34,803 bases of DNA from Crenothrix sp. D3. GTDB taxonomy: Bacteria > Pseudomonadota > Gammaproteobacteria > Methylococcales > Methylomonadaceae. Shown here piece after piece: positions 16,466 to 24,921 of this stretch. The notes beneath the pieces were generated by a model. The model saw nothing but the letters and a program-made list of their open reading frames with translations. It was not told the origin of the DNA and searched no databases. A program made the translations under genes and the position numbers. Each line of letters opens with the position of its first letter. Position 1 is the stretch's first letter. The DNA is taken from NCBI GenBank assembly GCA_002134785.1, contig MBQZ01000026.1, positions 1-34,803 on the forward strand. The letters are read 5' to 3'.

Positions 16466-16620
16466 GGCTCTTCCCGATTTCGCGGGGTAAGTGCTAAATG
16501 TAGTGTGTGAATATAGGGTATATTTCGTTTAGTCATTGATTTTACGATGTTTATCTTATCTATTCGTAACTTCTAATATACTGCATACAGTGGGGCTACC
16601 CCGCGAAATCGGGAAGAGCC
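16466..16620. mobile_element. 155-bp MITE with 24-bp perfect terminal inverted repeats
   Basis: Bases 16466-16489 (starting GGCTCTTCCCGATTTCGCGG) are the exact reverse complement of 16597-16620. The GGCTCTTC start resembles ISL3-family ends, which is a weak family hint. The interior is AT-rich and non-coding. The flanking 8-mers differ, so no target duplication is visible. Its right end abuts the GGDEF remnant directly. Confidence 0.88.
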
Positions 16621-16848
16621 GAAAAAATTCGCAGTGCGTGTGAACAACAGCGGTTTAAAGAACAACCAGATTTATTATTTACCAGCAGTTTTGGTATTTG
16701 TGTTAAAAAGGACGGTGAAAATTTTGATAGTTTAATTAAAAGTGCTGATCAGGCATTGTATCAGGCTAAAAACCAAGGTAGAAATCAAGTGTGTATTTTT
16801 AAAACCGCTAAAGCTGGGTTGAATCATCCAGATAGCTATGAAACATAA
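16621..16848 (+). pseudogene. C-terminal remnant of a GGDEF (diguanylate cyclase) gene
   Basis: From GAA at 16621 the frame reads EKIRSACEQQRF, SSFGICV, then ADQALYQAKNQGRNQV, the conserved C-terminal end of GGDEF domains. It ends at TAA 16846-16848. The GG(D/E)EF signature and everything before it are missing, replaced by the 155-bp MITE. The remnant's stop overlaps the start of the TonB-dependent receptor gene by 11 bp, which suggests the two once formed a translationally coupled pair. There is no start codon of its own. Confidence 0.8.
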
Positions 16849-18865
16849 GTTACCTTTATTGTTAATTCCCTCTTTATTATCAACAACGGCGGTAGCAACA
16901 CAAACGGCGACTGAACTTAATACGATAACGGTAGTTAGCCAGCGTTCAACCGCCCCCTCGTTTAATACTGAACCTATCAGTAAAGATGAATTTTATGCAC
17001 CCGAATTAATCGAACGCGGTATTAATAATTTGGGAAATGTGACGCAACAAATTCCTAATCTGCATTTAACCAATGATGGCTTTGGCTCTTATGGGCAAAA
17101 ATTTAGTTTGCGGGGTTTGACCAATACCGCGCTGTTTAGTGCGTCAGCGGTGGTGGTGTATGTCGATGATGTGCCGTATAGCAGTTCAATGGCAGCGATG
17201 GGGCGATTATTTGCCATTGATAGCTTGGACGTGTACCGAAGTTCTCAGCCTGCACGGTTTGGTAAAAATGCCTATGCGGGTGCAATAGATATTAAAACCA
17301 AGCAAGCTGAAAACGATTTACAGGCGGGTGTCGCTTTAGAATTGGGTAACTTTAATCAACATCAAGTAACGGCTAATAGTTCAGGTGCGTTAATAAAAGA
17401 TAAACTGTATTTTAATTTAAGCGGTGATTTTCAACAGCGCGATGGTTTTCTAACTAACAGTTATTTAAATACCACCCCTGATAATCAAACAAATTTTAGT
17501 GGACGAGCCGCATTAAAATGGACACCGACTAAGGCATGGGATGTCCGATTAACACTAAGTAAAGAAAATTTTAATTACGGTTCGAGTCGCTATACGCGTT
17601 TGGATTCGCCTGATTTTTATACCGTCCGTTCTGAAACGACTGAACAACTTAAGCAACAAGCGGATAGCCAAGCGATACGCATTGCCTACGACACGGGCGA
17701 TTATGAGCTGTTATCGGTGAGTAGTCGGCGGTTTTGGCAAATGAATCCACGCCTGACGGATTTAAATTTAACGCCTACCGTGTATAACCGCACGCAGACT
17801 GTCGCCGAAACCGCGTGGACTCAGGAATTTCGTTTACGTCCTAAAGACCAACACGGCACTTGGAACTGGCACACGGGCTTGTTCTATAGCAATGACAAAA
17901 AACATAGCGTTACCGACACCTTGATACTAAAAGCTAATACCCACTACGATATAAAAAAAAATAATGTCGATAATTACGCGGTGTTTGGACAACTTGCCTA
18001 TCAAGGCTTTAAGCAAATAAAACCTCATCTGGATTTACGAGTCGATTATGTGGAAAACGTGATTGATGCGGCTAATAGCTTTCCTAACGGCAAGAAAACC
18101 AGTTTACAACAACGTGATAGTTCGTTTTTTGTTAGCCCTAAATTCGGTATTGATGTCACGCTATCGGATAATGCTCTGCTTTATGCTGCAACAGGTTTAT
18201 CTTTTAAACCCGCTGGATATACCATTGCCAACATCAACGAAAATTTATCCCATTTTAAGCAAGAGCGGCTTTGGAACAATGAGCTAGGACTTAAAACCCA
18301 ATGGTTTGAGGATCGCTTTAAATTCAATGTGGCAGGTTTTTATTACGACATTGAAAATTATCAAGTTGAACGATTTTTTACGCTAACAGATTATGCGGTT
18401 GCCAACGCACCTAAAGCTCATAGCGTCGGTTTTGAAGTCGAATCGCAAGCGCAAATGATAGAAAATTTAACCCTAGAAGGTAACGTAGGTTACACGCATA
18501 CGCAATTTGACCAATACCGTGATCCGATTACTAATGTTAATTATGCGGGTAAACTCGCACCGTTTGTGCCTGAGTTTACTGGGTTACTCGCCTTGCAATA
18601 CAAACACCCACAAGGTTATTTTGCCCGCGTTGAAGGATTATGGACAGGCAAAACGTATTTTGATGAAAGCAACATCGCCATCATGTCGCAAAGTGATTAT
18701 GTGCTTGGCAATGTTCGCCTTGGTTATGAACGAAAAAATTACAGTATTTATGCGTTCGTGAAAAATATCGCCGATACCCATTATTACACCTTCAAGATTG
18801 ACAGCCTACGCGGCACACCTAGCGATCCGAGAATGCTAGGTGTACGTTTGGCGGTTAATTTTTAG
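16838..18865 (+). CDS. TonB-dependent outer-membrane receptor
   Basis: A 675-residue outer-membrane protein with a signal peptide (MKHKLPLLLIPSLLSTTAVA) cleaved near residue 20. A plug domain follows (TITVVSQRS as TonB-box-like start, then LRGL, VVVYVDDVPYSS and GAIDIKTK). A long beta-barrel ends in the terminal aromatic Phe of VNF. It would import a siderophore, metal chelate or other large ligand, energised by TonB-ExbBD. The substrate is not readable from sequence and no transport genes flank it. Its start lies inside the end of the GGDEF remnant, so its original promoter or upstream cistron has been disrupted by the element at 16466-16620. Confidence 0.9.
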   Translation: MKHKLPLLLIPSLLSTTAVATQTATELNTITVVSQRSTAPSFNTEPISKDEFYAPELIERGINNLGNVTQQIPNLHLTNDGFGSYGQKFSLRGLTNTALFSASAVVVYVDDVPYSSSMAAMGRLFAIDSLDVYRSSQPARFGKNAYAGAIDIKTKQAENDLQAGVALELGNFNQHQVTANSSGALIKDKLYFNLSGDFQQRDGFLTNSYLNTTPDNQTNFSGRAALKWTPTKAWDVRLTLSKENFNYGSSRYTRLDSPDFYTVRSETTEQLKQQADSQAIRIAYDTGDYELLSVSSRRFWQMNPRLTDLNLTPTVYNRTQTVAETAWTQEFRLRPKDQHGTWNWHTGLFYSNDKKHSVTDTLILKANTHYDIKKNNVDNYAVFGQLAYQGFKQIKPHLDLRVDYVENVIDAANSFPNGKKTSLQQRDSSFFVSPKFGIDVTLSDNALLYAATGLSFKPAGYTIANINENLSHFKQERLWNNELGLKTQWFEDRFKFNVAGFYYDIENYQVERFFTLTDYAVANAPKAHSVGFEVESQAQMIENLTLEGNVGYTHTQFDQYRDPITNVNYAGKLAPFVPEFTGLLALQYKHPQGYFARVEGLWTGKTYFDESNIAIMSQSDYVLGNVRLGYERKNYSIYAFVKNIADTHYYTFKIDSLRGTPSDPRMLGVRLAVNF

Positions 18866-18883
18866 TGTATTGAAATGTACTAT

Positions 18884-18964
18884 AGCTAAAGCACAATAAA
18901 ATGATGCCGTTCGTGGTGAGCTTGTCGAACCACCACAGCCCTTCGGGGCGAACGGTTTTTTAAT
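18884..18964. repeat. REP-like structured repeat, copy 1
   Basis: The outer stem CCGTTCG/CGAACGG encloses two inner hairpins (GTGGT...ACCAC and GCCC-TTCG-GGGC), a three-way-junction layout with the GTGAGCTTGTCGAACCA core common to proteobacterial REP elements. It follows the TonB receptor gene and is followed by TTTTTT, so it may also terminate transcription. A second copy lies at 33332-33422. Confidence 0.8.
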
Positions 18965-18981
18965 CAATTTATGCGTTAGCT

Positions 18982-21120
18982 CTACAAGCTACGCACCAGT
19001 TCAGTGACCGCAATATAATTAGTTTTACCTGTTGCCATCACAGGGATTGCATCGACAATAATAATTTTCTTAGGCAATAAAATAGCAGCAACGCCTTGTG
19101 ACGCGGCGGCTAGTTGCTGGGCGGTTGCTTGTTTTTGCGTAGTGACTAAAATGACTTGCTCGCCTTTTTTGGCATCGGGCAAACTGATTGCCGCGTGATG
19201 GGCATCGGGCCACGCATTCGTGGCTAGCGTTTCGACAGCCGTTAAGGACACCATTTCACCGCTGACTTTAGCAAAGCGTTTGCTACGACCGCGTATGCTG
19301 ATAAAGCCTTCGTCATCAACGTGAACGATGTCCCCCGTGTCATACCAGCCGTCGCCATACAGTGATTTAGGTGGAACTAAAACCGCTGGATTATCTGCCA
19401 GAAAGTAACCTAACATAATATTCGGGCCTTTAACGTGTAGCTGCCCTGCATCTTCAATGCCGTCAATCGGCTCTAGTTTGTATTCCATTGCAGGCATGAA
19501 ACGTCCGACTGTTCCCGCTTTATAATACATCGGGGTATTTACGGAGGTAATCGGCGTGGTTTCGGTTGCCCCATAACCTTCTAGGATGCGTATACCGAAT
19601 TTATCTGCCCAGAGTTTACGCGTGGTTTCTTGTAATTTTTCCGCGCCTGCGACCACATAACGCATATTAAAGAAATCATAAGCGTGGGCTTTTTTCGCAT
19701 AAGCAGCTAAAAAGGTATTAGTGCCGAACATAATGGTGGCGTGTAGCTCATACGCCATTTCAGGAATAACCGCATAGTGTAACGGGGTTGGATAAAAGAA
19801 CACTTTCATGCCATTGAGTACGGGCAACAGCGTGCCAACCGTAAAACCAAAGGAATGAAACATGGGTAAGAAGTTCAGCACTACATCTTGGGCGTTAAAA
19901 CTAATACTGGCTTCTAATTGTTTAAGATTAGCTAACACGTTGGCATGAGATAACACCACGCCTTTCGGCACGCCTTCTGAACCTGAGGTAAATAAAATGA
20001 CTGCTGGGTTATCAGGGTTGTATTGTTGGCTTGAATACCAATAGTCAGCGGTTTTACCTTGTAACCACGCGGTAAATTTATCGCCCGCGCTAATCTGTGC
20101 GGCTAAGTCTTCCAGATAGACCAGCTTAACTTGTTGGGCTAAATGATCGGCTTCGTTGGTTAAATGCCCTAACTCGATAAAATAGCGTGAGGTTAATACG
20201 ATTTTAATTTTTGCGGTTTGACAAGCAGAAAACATTCCTGCTGAACCCGTGGAATAATTGAGCATTGCGGGTACGCGGTCATGCAGTTGTAAACCGAGAA
20301 TAACGCATAAGGTTTTCGTTGAATTGGGCAGAAAAACACCGACCGCCTCGCCTGTTTCGGTGATTTGTTTGAGTGCATTACCAATTGCCAAGGTGCGCGT
20401 GATTAAATCGTTATAGTTTAAAGGTCGCCGTTCTAAATCTTCGGCAATAACATGACTACCTCCGTGTATTTGCCGTGCCTCTAACAAACTAGAAAAAATA
20501 CTTTGCCGATAATTGCTAGTCGCTAACATCATTTCAGTCATGATATTGGCTAAAATTTGACCACTGTAATGACGACGACATTTGCCTTTCAACTCATCTG
20601 GAACAGCCAAGCGCGTGGGCGGCAAAATTTTAATGGTGATTTTCGGAAATAACCGTAAGCGCACAATTTTGTGTAATCTGGAAAAATGCGTGTACTGCCC
20701 ACCATCAATACGAATAGGCAAAATGGCTGCACCTGATTTATCGGCCACCATGCCCGTGCCGTCATAAATTTTCATCAATGTCCCTGTGACGGTAATACGT
20801 CCTTCGGGAAAAATAACGGTTTTGGTGTCGTTTTGTAGGTGATGAATCAAATCTTTCAGCGATAACGGATGCGTGGGATTCATCGGAAACACGCGTGATA
20901 AATGCAGAAACGGTTTAAGCCACCACTGTTCAGAAATATGGGTATTGATGGCAAAGGTAATTTCATCAGGCAAAAACACGCCTAGCAGCAACGGATCAAG
21001 AAATGAGGTGTGATTAGCGACAATTAATACCCGCTCCCCCGCTTGTTCGTAGTGTTCTAAGCCTGTCACTTCTACTCGATAAAGCAAGGTCAGTAGAGTA
21101 TGTAAAAATTTCTTTAGCAT
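18982..21120 (-). CDS. aas: Bifunctional lysophospholipid acyltransferase / acyl-ACP synthetase
   Basis: This 712-residue protein has the Aas layout. The N-terminal PlsC-like domain carries NHTSFLD (HX4D, His37-Asp42) and FPEGRITVTG. The C-terminal adenylating domain has LFTSGSEGVPKG (P-loop), GYGATE, YDTGDI and a final MATGKTNY with the catalytic Lys. Aas re-acylates 2-acyl-lysophosphatidylethanolamine at the inner membrane using fatty acid activated on bound ACP. The strong start MLKKFLHTLL and the lack of long extra regions fit. It stands alone on the minus strand. Confidence 0.9.
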   Translation of the reverse strand: MLKKFLHTLLTLLYRVEVTGLEHYEQAGERVLIVANHTSFLDPLLLGVFLPDEITFAINTHISEQWWLKPFLHLSRVFPMNPTHPLSLKDLIHHLQNDTKTVIFPEGRITVTGTLMKIYDGTGMVADKSGAAILPIRIDGGQYTHFSRLHKIVRLRLFPKITIKILPPTRLAVPDELKGKCRRHYSGQILANIMTEMMLATSNYRQSIFSSLLEARQIHGGSHVIAEDLERRPLNYNDLITRTLAIGNALKQITETGEAVGVFLPNSTKTLCVILGLQLHDRVPAMLNYSTGSAGMFSACQTAKIKIVLTSRYFIELGHLTNEADHLAQQVKLVYLEDLAAQISAGDKFTAWLQGKTADYWYSSQQYNPDNPAVILFTSGSEGVPKGVVLSHANVLANLKQLEASISFNAQDVVLNFLPMFHSFGFTVGTLLPVLNGMKVFFYPTPLHYAVIPEMAYELHATIMFGTNTFLAAYAKKAHAYDFFNMRYVVAGAEKLQETTRKLWADKFGIRILEGYGATETTPITSVNTPMYYKAGTVGRFMPAMEYKLEPIDGIEDAGQLHVKGPNIMLGYFLADNPAVLVPPKSLYGDGWYDTGDIVHVDDEGFISIRGRSKRFAKVSGEMVSLTAVETLATNAWPDAHHAAISLPDAKKGEQVILVTTQKQATAQQLAAASQGVAAILLPKKIIIVDAIPVMATGKTNYIAVTELVRSL

Positions 21121-21301
21121 AGTGTTTTTCTCATAGTAAATAATAAATACGCAGCAAATAAGCCGCTAAGTTTAACGCGCGGCGGCACTCTGGAAAACTA
21201 CTGATTACGATTTTGTTGATTAAACGGTTATTAAGGCGATGCTTGGATGAGTTATATGGAACACTCAAAGTGATTAGTTTCACTGAAATAGTTACGGGCA
21301 A

Positions 21302-21339
21302 AAAAAATGCAGGGATAACTGAGTTATCACTGCATTTTT
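21302..21339 (-). terminator. Intrinsic terminator of the MepK-like gene
   Basis: AAAAATGCAG and GATAAC pair with GTTATC and CTGCATTTTT around a TGA loop, about 17 bp with one mismatch, 19 bp past the stop of the minus-strand gene. A/T runs on both flanks allow termination in either direction. Confidence 0.85.
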
Positions 21340-21357
21340 GGTTGCGTCAGGCAGGAC

Positions 21358-22416
21358 TTACCACGTTCTAAAATCGCCCGTATCTAAGTGAACAAAATTA
21401 CTACCTGGATAATAACCTACGCCACCGCGTGCCATGCTCATGGCTGCGTCTCTAATTGTTCTGCTTTCTACGCCTGAAATGCGAATGTCAATGGCGCGAC
21501 CTTCCATGTGTAAGCTATTTCTAGCAACACCGCGACTGTTTCTGCGTAGATGTGCATTAGTGAACGGTGAGCGATAACCGCAAATCACATGAATCTGTCT
21601 TTGAATGCCCAGCGTGGATTGCAATTCATGTAATTGATCCAGCAAAGCGGTATCCACAGGATGAACTTCATCCGTTAGATGATCGCGGTAGAGATGATTG
21701 ATTTCATGGAGTGCATCGGGGAGATACCGCCCTTTTTCAAAATAAGTGACATTCAAACTATCGCCTGTGGTGGTATTTTGTAAGGCGATGGTTTTATGTG
21801 TGGCATTGCCACCTATGCGAGCTGTGTTGCGTGAGGCAAATGGATTACTTCTGTTATTTTGAAAACCAGTGTCTAAGTCTAGGTCGTCTTGTTGTAATGC
21901 AAACTCAGACATCTCTGTGTGCAAACGATGGTCGGCTGGACGTAAAGAATGGCGACTATGGATATTGGTATCACGCAGGGCAAGTTGTTGGCGTAAATCG
22001 CTGTGCAGTTTATGACCGTTATGATCGTTGTGTAATGAACTGTGAATACGACTGTTATTTGAGGCAATTTCTTGGTGCGCAGCATGATGTTTATTTGCAG
22101 TTTTTAAAGCCAGTCTGTCATGCAAAGAGCTTTTAGTGTGTGCAGTTGTAGTCGTAGTGTGCTTTGAATCAATTTTGCTTGCGTGCTTTACATCGACTTT
22201 ACTCGCGTGTTTTACATCAGCTTTGCTGGTATGTTTTACATCGACTTTTTTACTGTGAGCAGGGGAGGAGATGATGTGTTTCGCTGCTGCTTCGGCGATT
22301 CCAGTGCCACTTACAGCCAATAAAGAACCATAAGCCATCCGCGTTAGAAATTTGCGTCTTGATGCAATCACATCAGTTTCGTTAATAGTTAGGTCTGTTA
22401 AGCGTTGATTATTCAT
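21358..22416 (-). CDS. Tat-exported MepK/YcbK-like murein endopeptidase (DUF882, M15 type)
   Basis: A 352-residue protein. The N-terminus has a twin-arginine signal SRRKFLTRMAYGSLLAVSG ending near AEAAA. Residues ~55-95 form a Lys/His-rich repeat with the unit K-x-D-V/S-K-H in four to five copies. A His-rich linker follows, then the C-terminal DUF882 domain with ICGYRSPFTNAHLR, SLHMEGRAIDIRI and NFVHLDTGDFRTW. These contain the zinc ligands His, Asp and His of YcbK-type D-Ala/mDAP endopeptidases. It should cut peptidoglycan cross-links in the periplasm. The central basic/His-rich linker is longer than usual for the family. It is divergent from metF. Confidence 0.87.
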   Translation of the reverse strand: MNNQRLTDLTINETDVIASRRKFLTRMAYGSLLAVSGTGIAEAAAKHIISSPAHSKKVDVKHTSKADVKHASKVDVKHASKIDSKHTTTTTAHTKSSLHDRLALKTANKHHAAHQEIASNNSRIHSSLHNDHNGHKLHSDLRQQLALRDTNIHSRHSLRPADHRLHTEMSEFALQQDDLDLDTGFQNNRSNPFASRNTARIGGNATHKTIALQNTTTGDSLNVTYFEKGRYLPDALHEINHLYRDHLTDEVHPVDTALLDQLHELQSTLGIQRQIHVICGYRSPFTNAHLRRNSRGVARNSLHMEGRAIDIRISGVESRTIRDAAMSMARGGVGYYPGSNFVHLDTGDFRTW

Positions 22417-22680
22417 AAATAAGTAGTCTGTTTGATGCTGTTTTGTTTATTGTGCCTACTTAGTCTTAATGTAATCTTAAATTTATTGTATGAACCACTA
22501 TTTTTTTAATAATGTGCTACGGCTTATGGATAAACCTATCAAAAGGGCAGGCTTGGCGCATTAGCTTCAAAAAGTAACCCAAAAACAAAACAACAGGCTA
22601 AAATGCAAGGCTGTTAAACGCGTGCGGCGTTAATTACTGTTAGCGGTTTAAATAATCCTTATTATTAGCGAGTCTATAAA

Positions 22681-23526
22681 ATGCAATCACACCCTGCTCA
22701 ATTATTTAGCTTTGAATTTTATCCACCCAAAACCGAAGAAGGTGCGGCAAGTTTGCAAGTGGTACATAACAAACTGGCGGCACTCAATCCTGATTTTTTT
22801 TCAGTGACCTTTGGTGCAGGTGGCTCAACGCGTGATAAAACGTTTGATACAGTCGTTGATATTCAGGCGAAAGGCATAGCAGCAGCCCCGCATTTATCGT
22901 GTGTTGCCTCAACCAAAGATAATATTCGTACCATTTTGAAAAACTATCAGCAGCACGGGATTGCAAAAATTGTCGCATTAAGAGGCGATTTGCCTTCTGG
23001 CACACTGTCGGCGGGTGAATTTCGTTATGCCAATGAATTGGTTGAGTTTATTCGGCTAGAAACAGGTGATTACTTTGATATTCATGTTGCTGCCTATCCT
23101 GAAGTGCATCCTCAAGCCGTCAATGCGACAGAAGATTTTAAAAACTTTAAACGTAAGGTTGATGCAGGTGCGAATTCGGCGATTACCCAGTATTTTTACA
23201 CTGCTGAAGCGTATTTTTATTTTGTTGATTTATGTGAAAAAAATGGCATCACCATTCCTATCGTTCCTGGTATTATGCCTATTACTCAGTATTCACAGTT
23301 ATTTCGTTTTTCAGAAATGTGCGGTGCAGATATTCCCCGCTGGATGCGTAAACGCTTAGAAAGTTTTGGTGATGATAAGGCTTCAGTACAAGCCTTCGGT
23401 TTGGATTTGGTTAGCGGTTTGTGTCAACGTTTGCTAGATGGTGGCGCACCTAGTTTGCATTTTTATACCATGAATCAGTCTGCCCCTACGGTAGCGATTT
23501 TAGAAAATTTACACATAAAATCATAA
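22681..23526 (+). CDS. metF: 5,10-methylenetetrahydrofolate reductase
   Basis: A 281-residue flavoenzyme that reduces 5,10-methylene-THF to 5-methyl-THF for methionine synthesis and C1 metabolism. FSFEFYPPKTEEG holds the catalytic Glu, SVTFGAGGST and LRGDLP the folate/FAD site, and PGIMPI the expected barrel strand. The length is standard. No methionine riboswitch could be recognised in the 264 bp upstream. A stem-loop terminator follows the stop. Confidence 0.96.
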   Translation: MQSHPAQLFSFEFYPPKTEEGAASLQVVHNKLAALNPDFFSVTFGAGGSTRDKTFDTVVDIQAKGIAAAPHLSCVASTKDNIRTILKNYQQHGIAKIVALRGDLPSGTLSAGEFRYANELVEFIRLETGDYFDIHVAAYPEVHPQAVNATEDFKNFKRKVDAGANSAITQYFYTAEAYFYFVDLCEKNGITIPIVPGIMPITQYSQLFRFSEMCGADIPRWMRKRLESFGDDKASVQAFGLDLVSGLCQRLLDGGAPSLHFYTMNQSAPTVAILENLHIKS

Positions 23527-23559
23527 GGCTAACGCACAAAATATCTGCGTATAAAACGA

Positions 23560-23585
23560 ATAAGGGCGACTCAAGTCGCCCTTAT
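23560..23585. terminator. Bidirectional stem-loop between convergent genes
   Basis: ATAAGGGCGACT and AGTCGCCCTTAT form a perfect 12-bp stem with a minimal loop between metF and the convergent gene ending at 23617. There is no long T-run. Confidence 0.85.
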
Positions 23586-23616
23586 CATTGCCACGAATAA
23601 GTTTTATTCGGTTCAA

Positions 23617-24213
23617 CTAATTTTTTGCTTCACTTGCAAGCATCGCGTTGTAATGTCTTCTTAGCATCGAATCTTCGGGTATTTTTGCTGTTTCTGAGGA
23701 GACGATTTCACTGGTCGTTTCAGATTGAATAGGTGTTTGAGCTGCTTTAACGGGGGAAGCGGGTATTTTTTTGCAGTTTTCATACTGACAAATTAGTTTT
23801 GCCATTGCTGCTTCATTGTTTAAACACTGTTCGATAACAGCAGTTATTTGCGTATTATGGTGGCGCGATAAGGCTAAGTCCGTAGGACATGGGCTAAGTG
23901 AGTCAATCATGGCGCGTAAATTAGTCAAATAATGCCGTTTTAGCATTGAATCTTGTGGTAGCAGACTATTTTCGGGTGTTGAACTGACAACTTTATTGGT
24001 TTGTTCTGCTACCAGTGGTTTACTTTCAGCTAATGGCGGAGCAGCAACAGGTTTAACTGGAGCGGCTATTTTATCGGCAGGTTTGGTTTCTTGCTGTATC
24101 GGTTTTGCCGATTCAAACAAATTTTTGGGTCTTGTACCTTGGGCTTGTTTTTTATTTTTTAAAAAAAACCAGATTAGTGCTGCAACAACGGCAAGGGCAA
24201 TAAGTTCGATCAT
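23617..24213 (-). CDS. Single-pass membrane protein with duplicated DSML-RHY motif, unknown function
   Basis: 198 residues from ATG 24213, which has GGAG 8 bases upstream. A TTG at 24243 is in frame but less likely. A membrane helix (IELIALAVVAALIWFFL) is followed by a Lys patch, a Pro/Ala/Lys-rich linker, and two copies of a short motif: PQDSMLKRHYLTNL (centre) and PEDSMLRRHYNAML (near the C-terminus). Between them lies a small helical segment with Cys residues (SPCPTD, CLNNEA, CQYENC). I do not recognise the family; an envelope-anchored scaffold or binding protein is possible. It is convergent with metF. Confidence 0.75.
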   Translation of the reverse strand: MIELIALAVVAALIWFFLKNKKQAQGTRPKNLFESAKPIQQETKPADKIAAPVKPVAAPPLAESKPLVAEQTNKVVSSTPENSLLPQDSMLKRHYLTNLRAMIDSLSPCPTDLALSRHHNTQITAVIEQCLNNEAAMAKLICQYENCKKIPASPVKAAQTPIQSETTSEIVSSETAKIPEDSMLRRHYNAMLASEAKN

Positions 24214-24353
24214 GAATAACACTCCAAAAGTAACTGACCACAAATCAATGGGCAGTAGGTATTTTAATTAAGTTACAATATATTTAAAGAAGGCAAAGCG
24301 ATAATCCGCACCTGAAAAATATAAAAATCAATAGGTTACAACATGGCAATAGC

Positions 24354-24818
24354 TTATTGTAAATCGGATACGCCGACAATCGACCAGTTTTTAATATCAA
24401 GTAAACCTTCTTGGTTGTCACCATTATCATACACAATACGACAAGTATATTTTTTTGTAGTAGGTACTGAGTTGCTGGTGACGTTAATTTCAGCATTAAT
24501 GACGTATTCGTAATTGCCAATATCCCATGCTCTTAGCGGTTTTTCTGCAAAGCTAATCGATTCATTGGGGGTTGCTTTAGATTTAATGTAATTATTACAG
24601 TGCATAAAAGCAAGGTTAGACAATGACGTAGAGACAGGTAAGTCACTACCCTTATCTTTGCTATCAACCAAAAACAAATCTGACTTAATCACATCGTAGA
24701 TGAGCGGCATAATGAACTTCTGTTGTGATACAGAAAGGACAAGCAATCCCACAATAAGTAATAATATGCGGTATTTTTTTAGTAGTGTTATCGGTGATGA
24801 CATAGCGAACTTCTTCAT
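24354..24818 (-). CDS. Membrane-anchored protein of unknown function
   Basis: A 154-residue protein with a short basic N-terminus, one membrane helix (ILLLIVGLLVLSVSQ) and a likely extracytoplasmic domain with two Cys (HCNNYIKSK and YTCRIVYDNG) that could form a disulphide. The ending KKYTCRIVYDNGDNQEGLLDIKNWSIVGVSDL looks like a small beta-sandwich or SH3-like fold, but I cannot name the family. A Met at codon 6 is an alternative start. It stands alone between two minus-strand genes with gaps of about 110-140 bp. Confidence 0.65.
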   Translation of the reverse strand: MKKFAMSSPITLLKKYRILLLIVGLLVLSVSQQKFIMPLIYDVIKSDLFLVDSKDKGSDLPVSTSLSNLAFMHCNNYIKSKATPNESISFAEKPLRAWDIGNYEYVINAEINVTSNSVPTTKKYTCRIVYDNGDNQEGLLDIKNWSIVGVSDLQ

Positions 24819-24921
24819 AAAATGATGAGAATTATTGGGGAGCGATTCTAGCAGAAATCAATGATTTAAGAGCAGGTAATTTTTCAGGTAAATTTATCAA
24901 AAAGTTATAGTTAGCCTTACG

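Noticed and set aside
16450-16630. 8-bp target-site duplication for the 155-bp MITE
   Set aside because: The flanking 8-mers (ATTTTTAT and GAAAAAAT) do not match, so I do not claim a duplication.
22417-22680. A GEMM (c-di-GMP) or SAM/methionine riboswitch upstream of metF
   Set aside because: A stretch near 22530-22590 has faint GEMM-like pieces (AAACCTATC, GGCGCA), but the conserved core and pairing are not met. Only a weak 5-bp stem follows.
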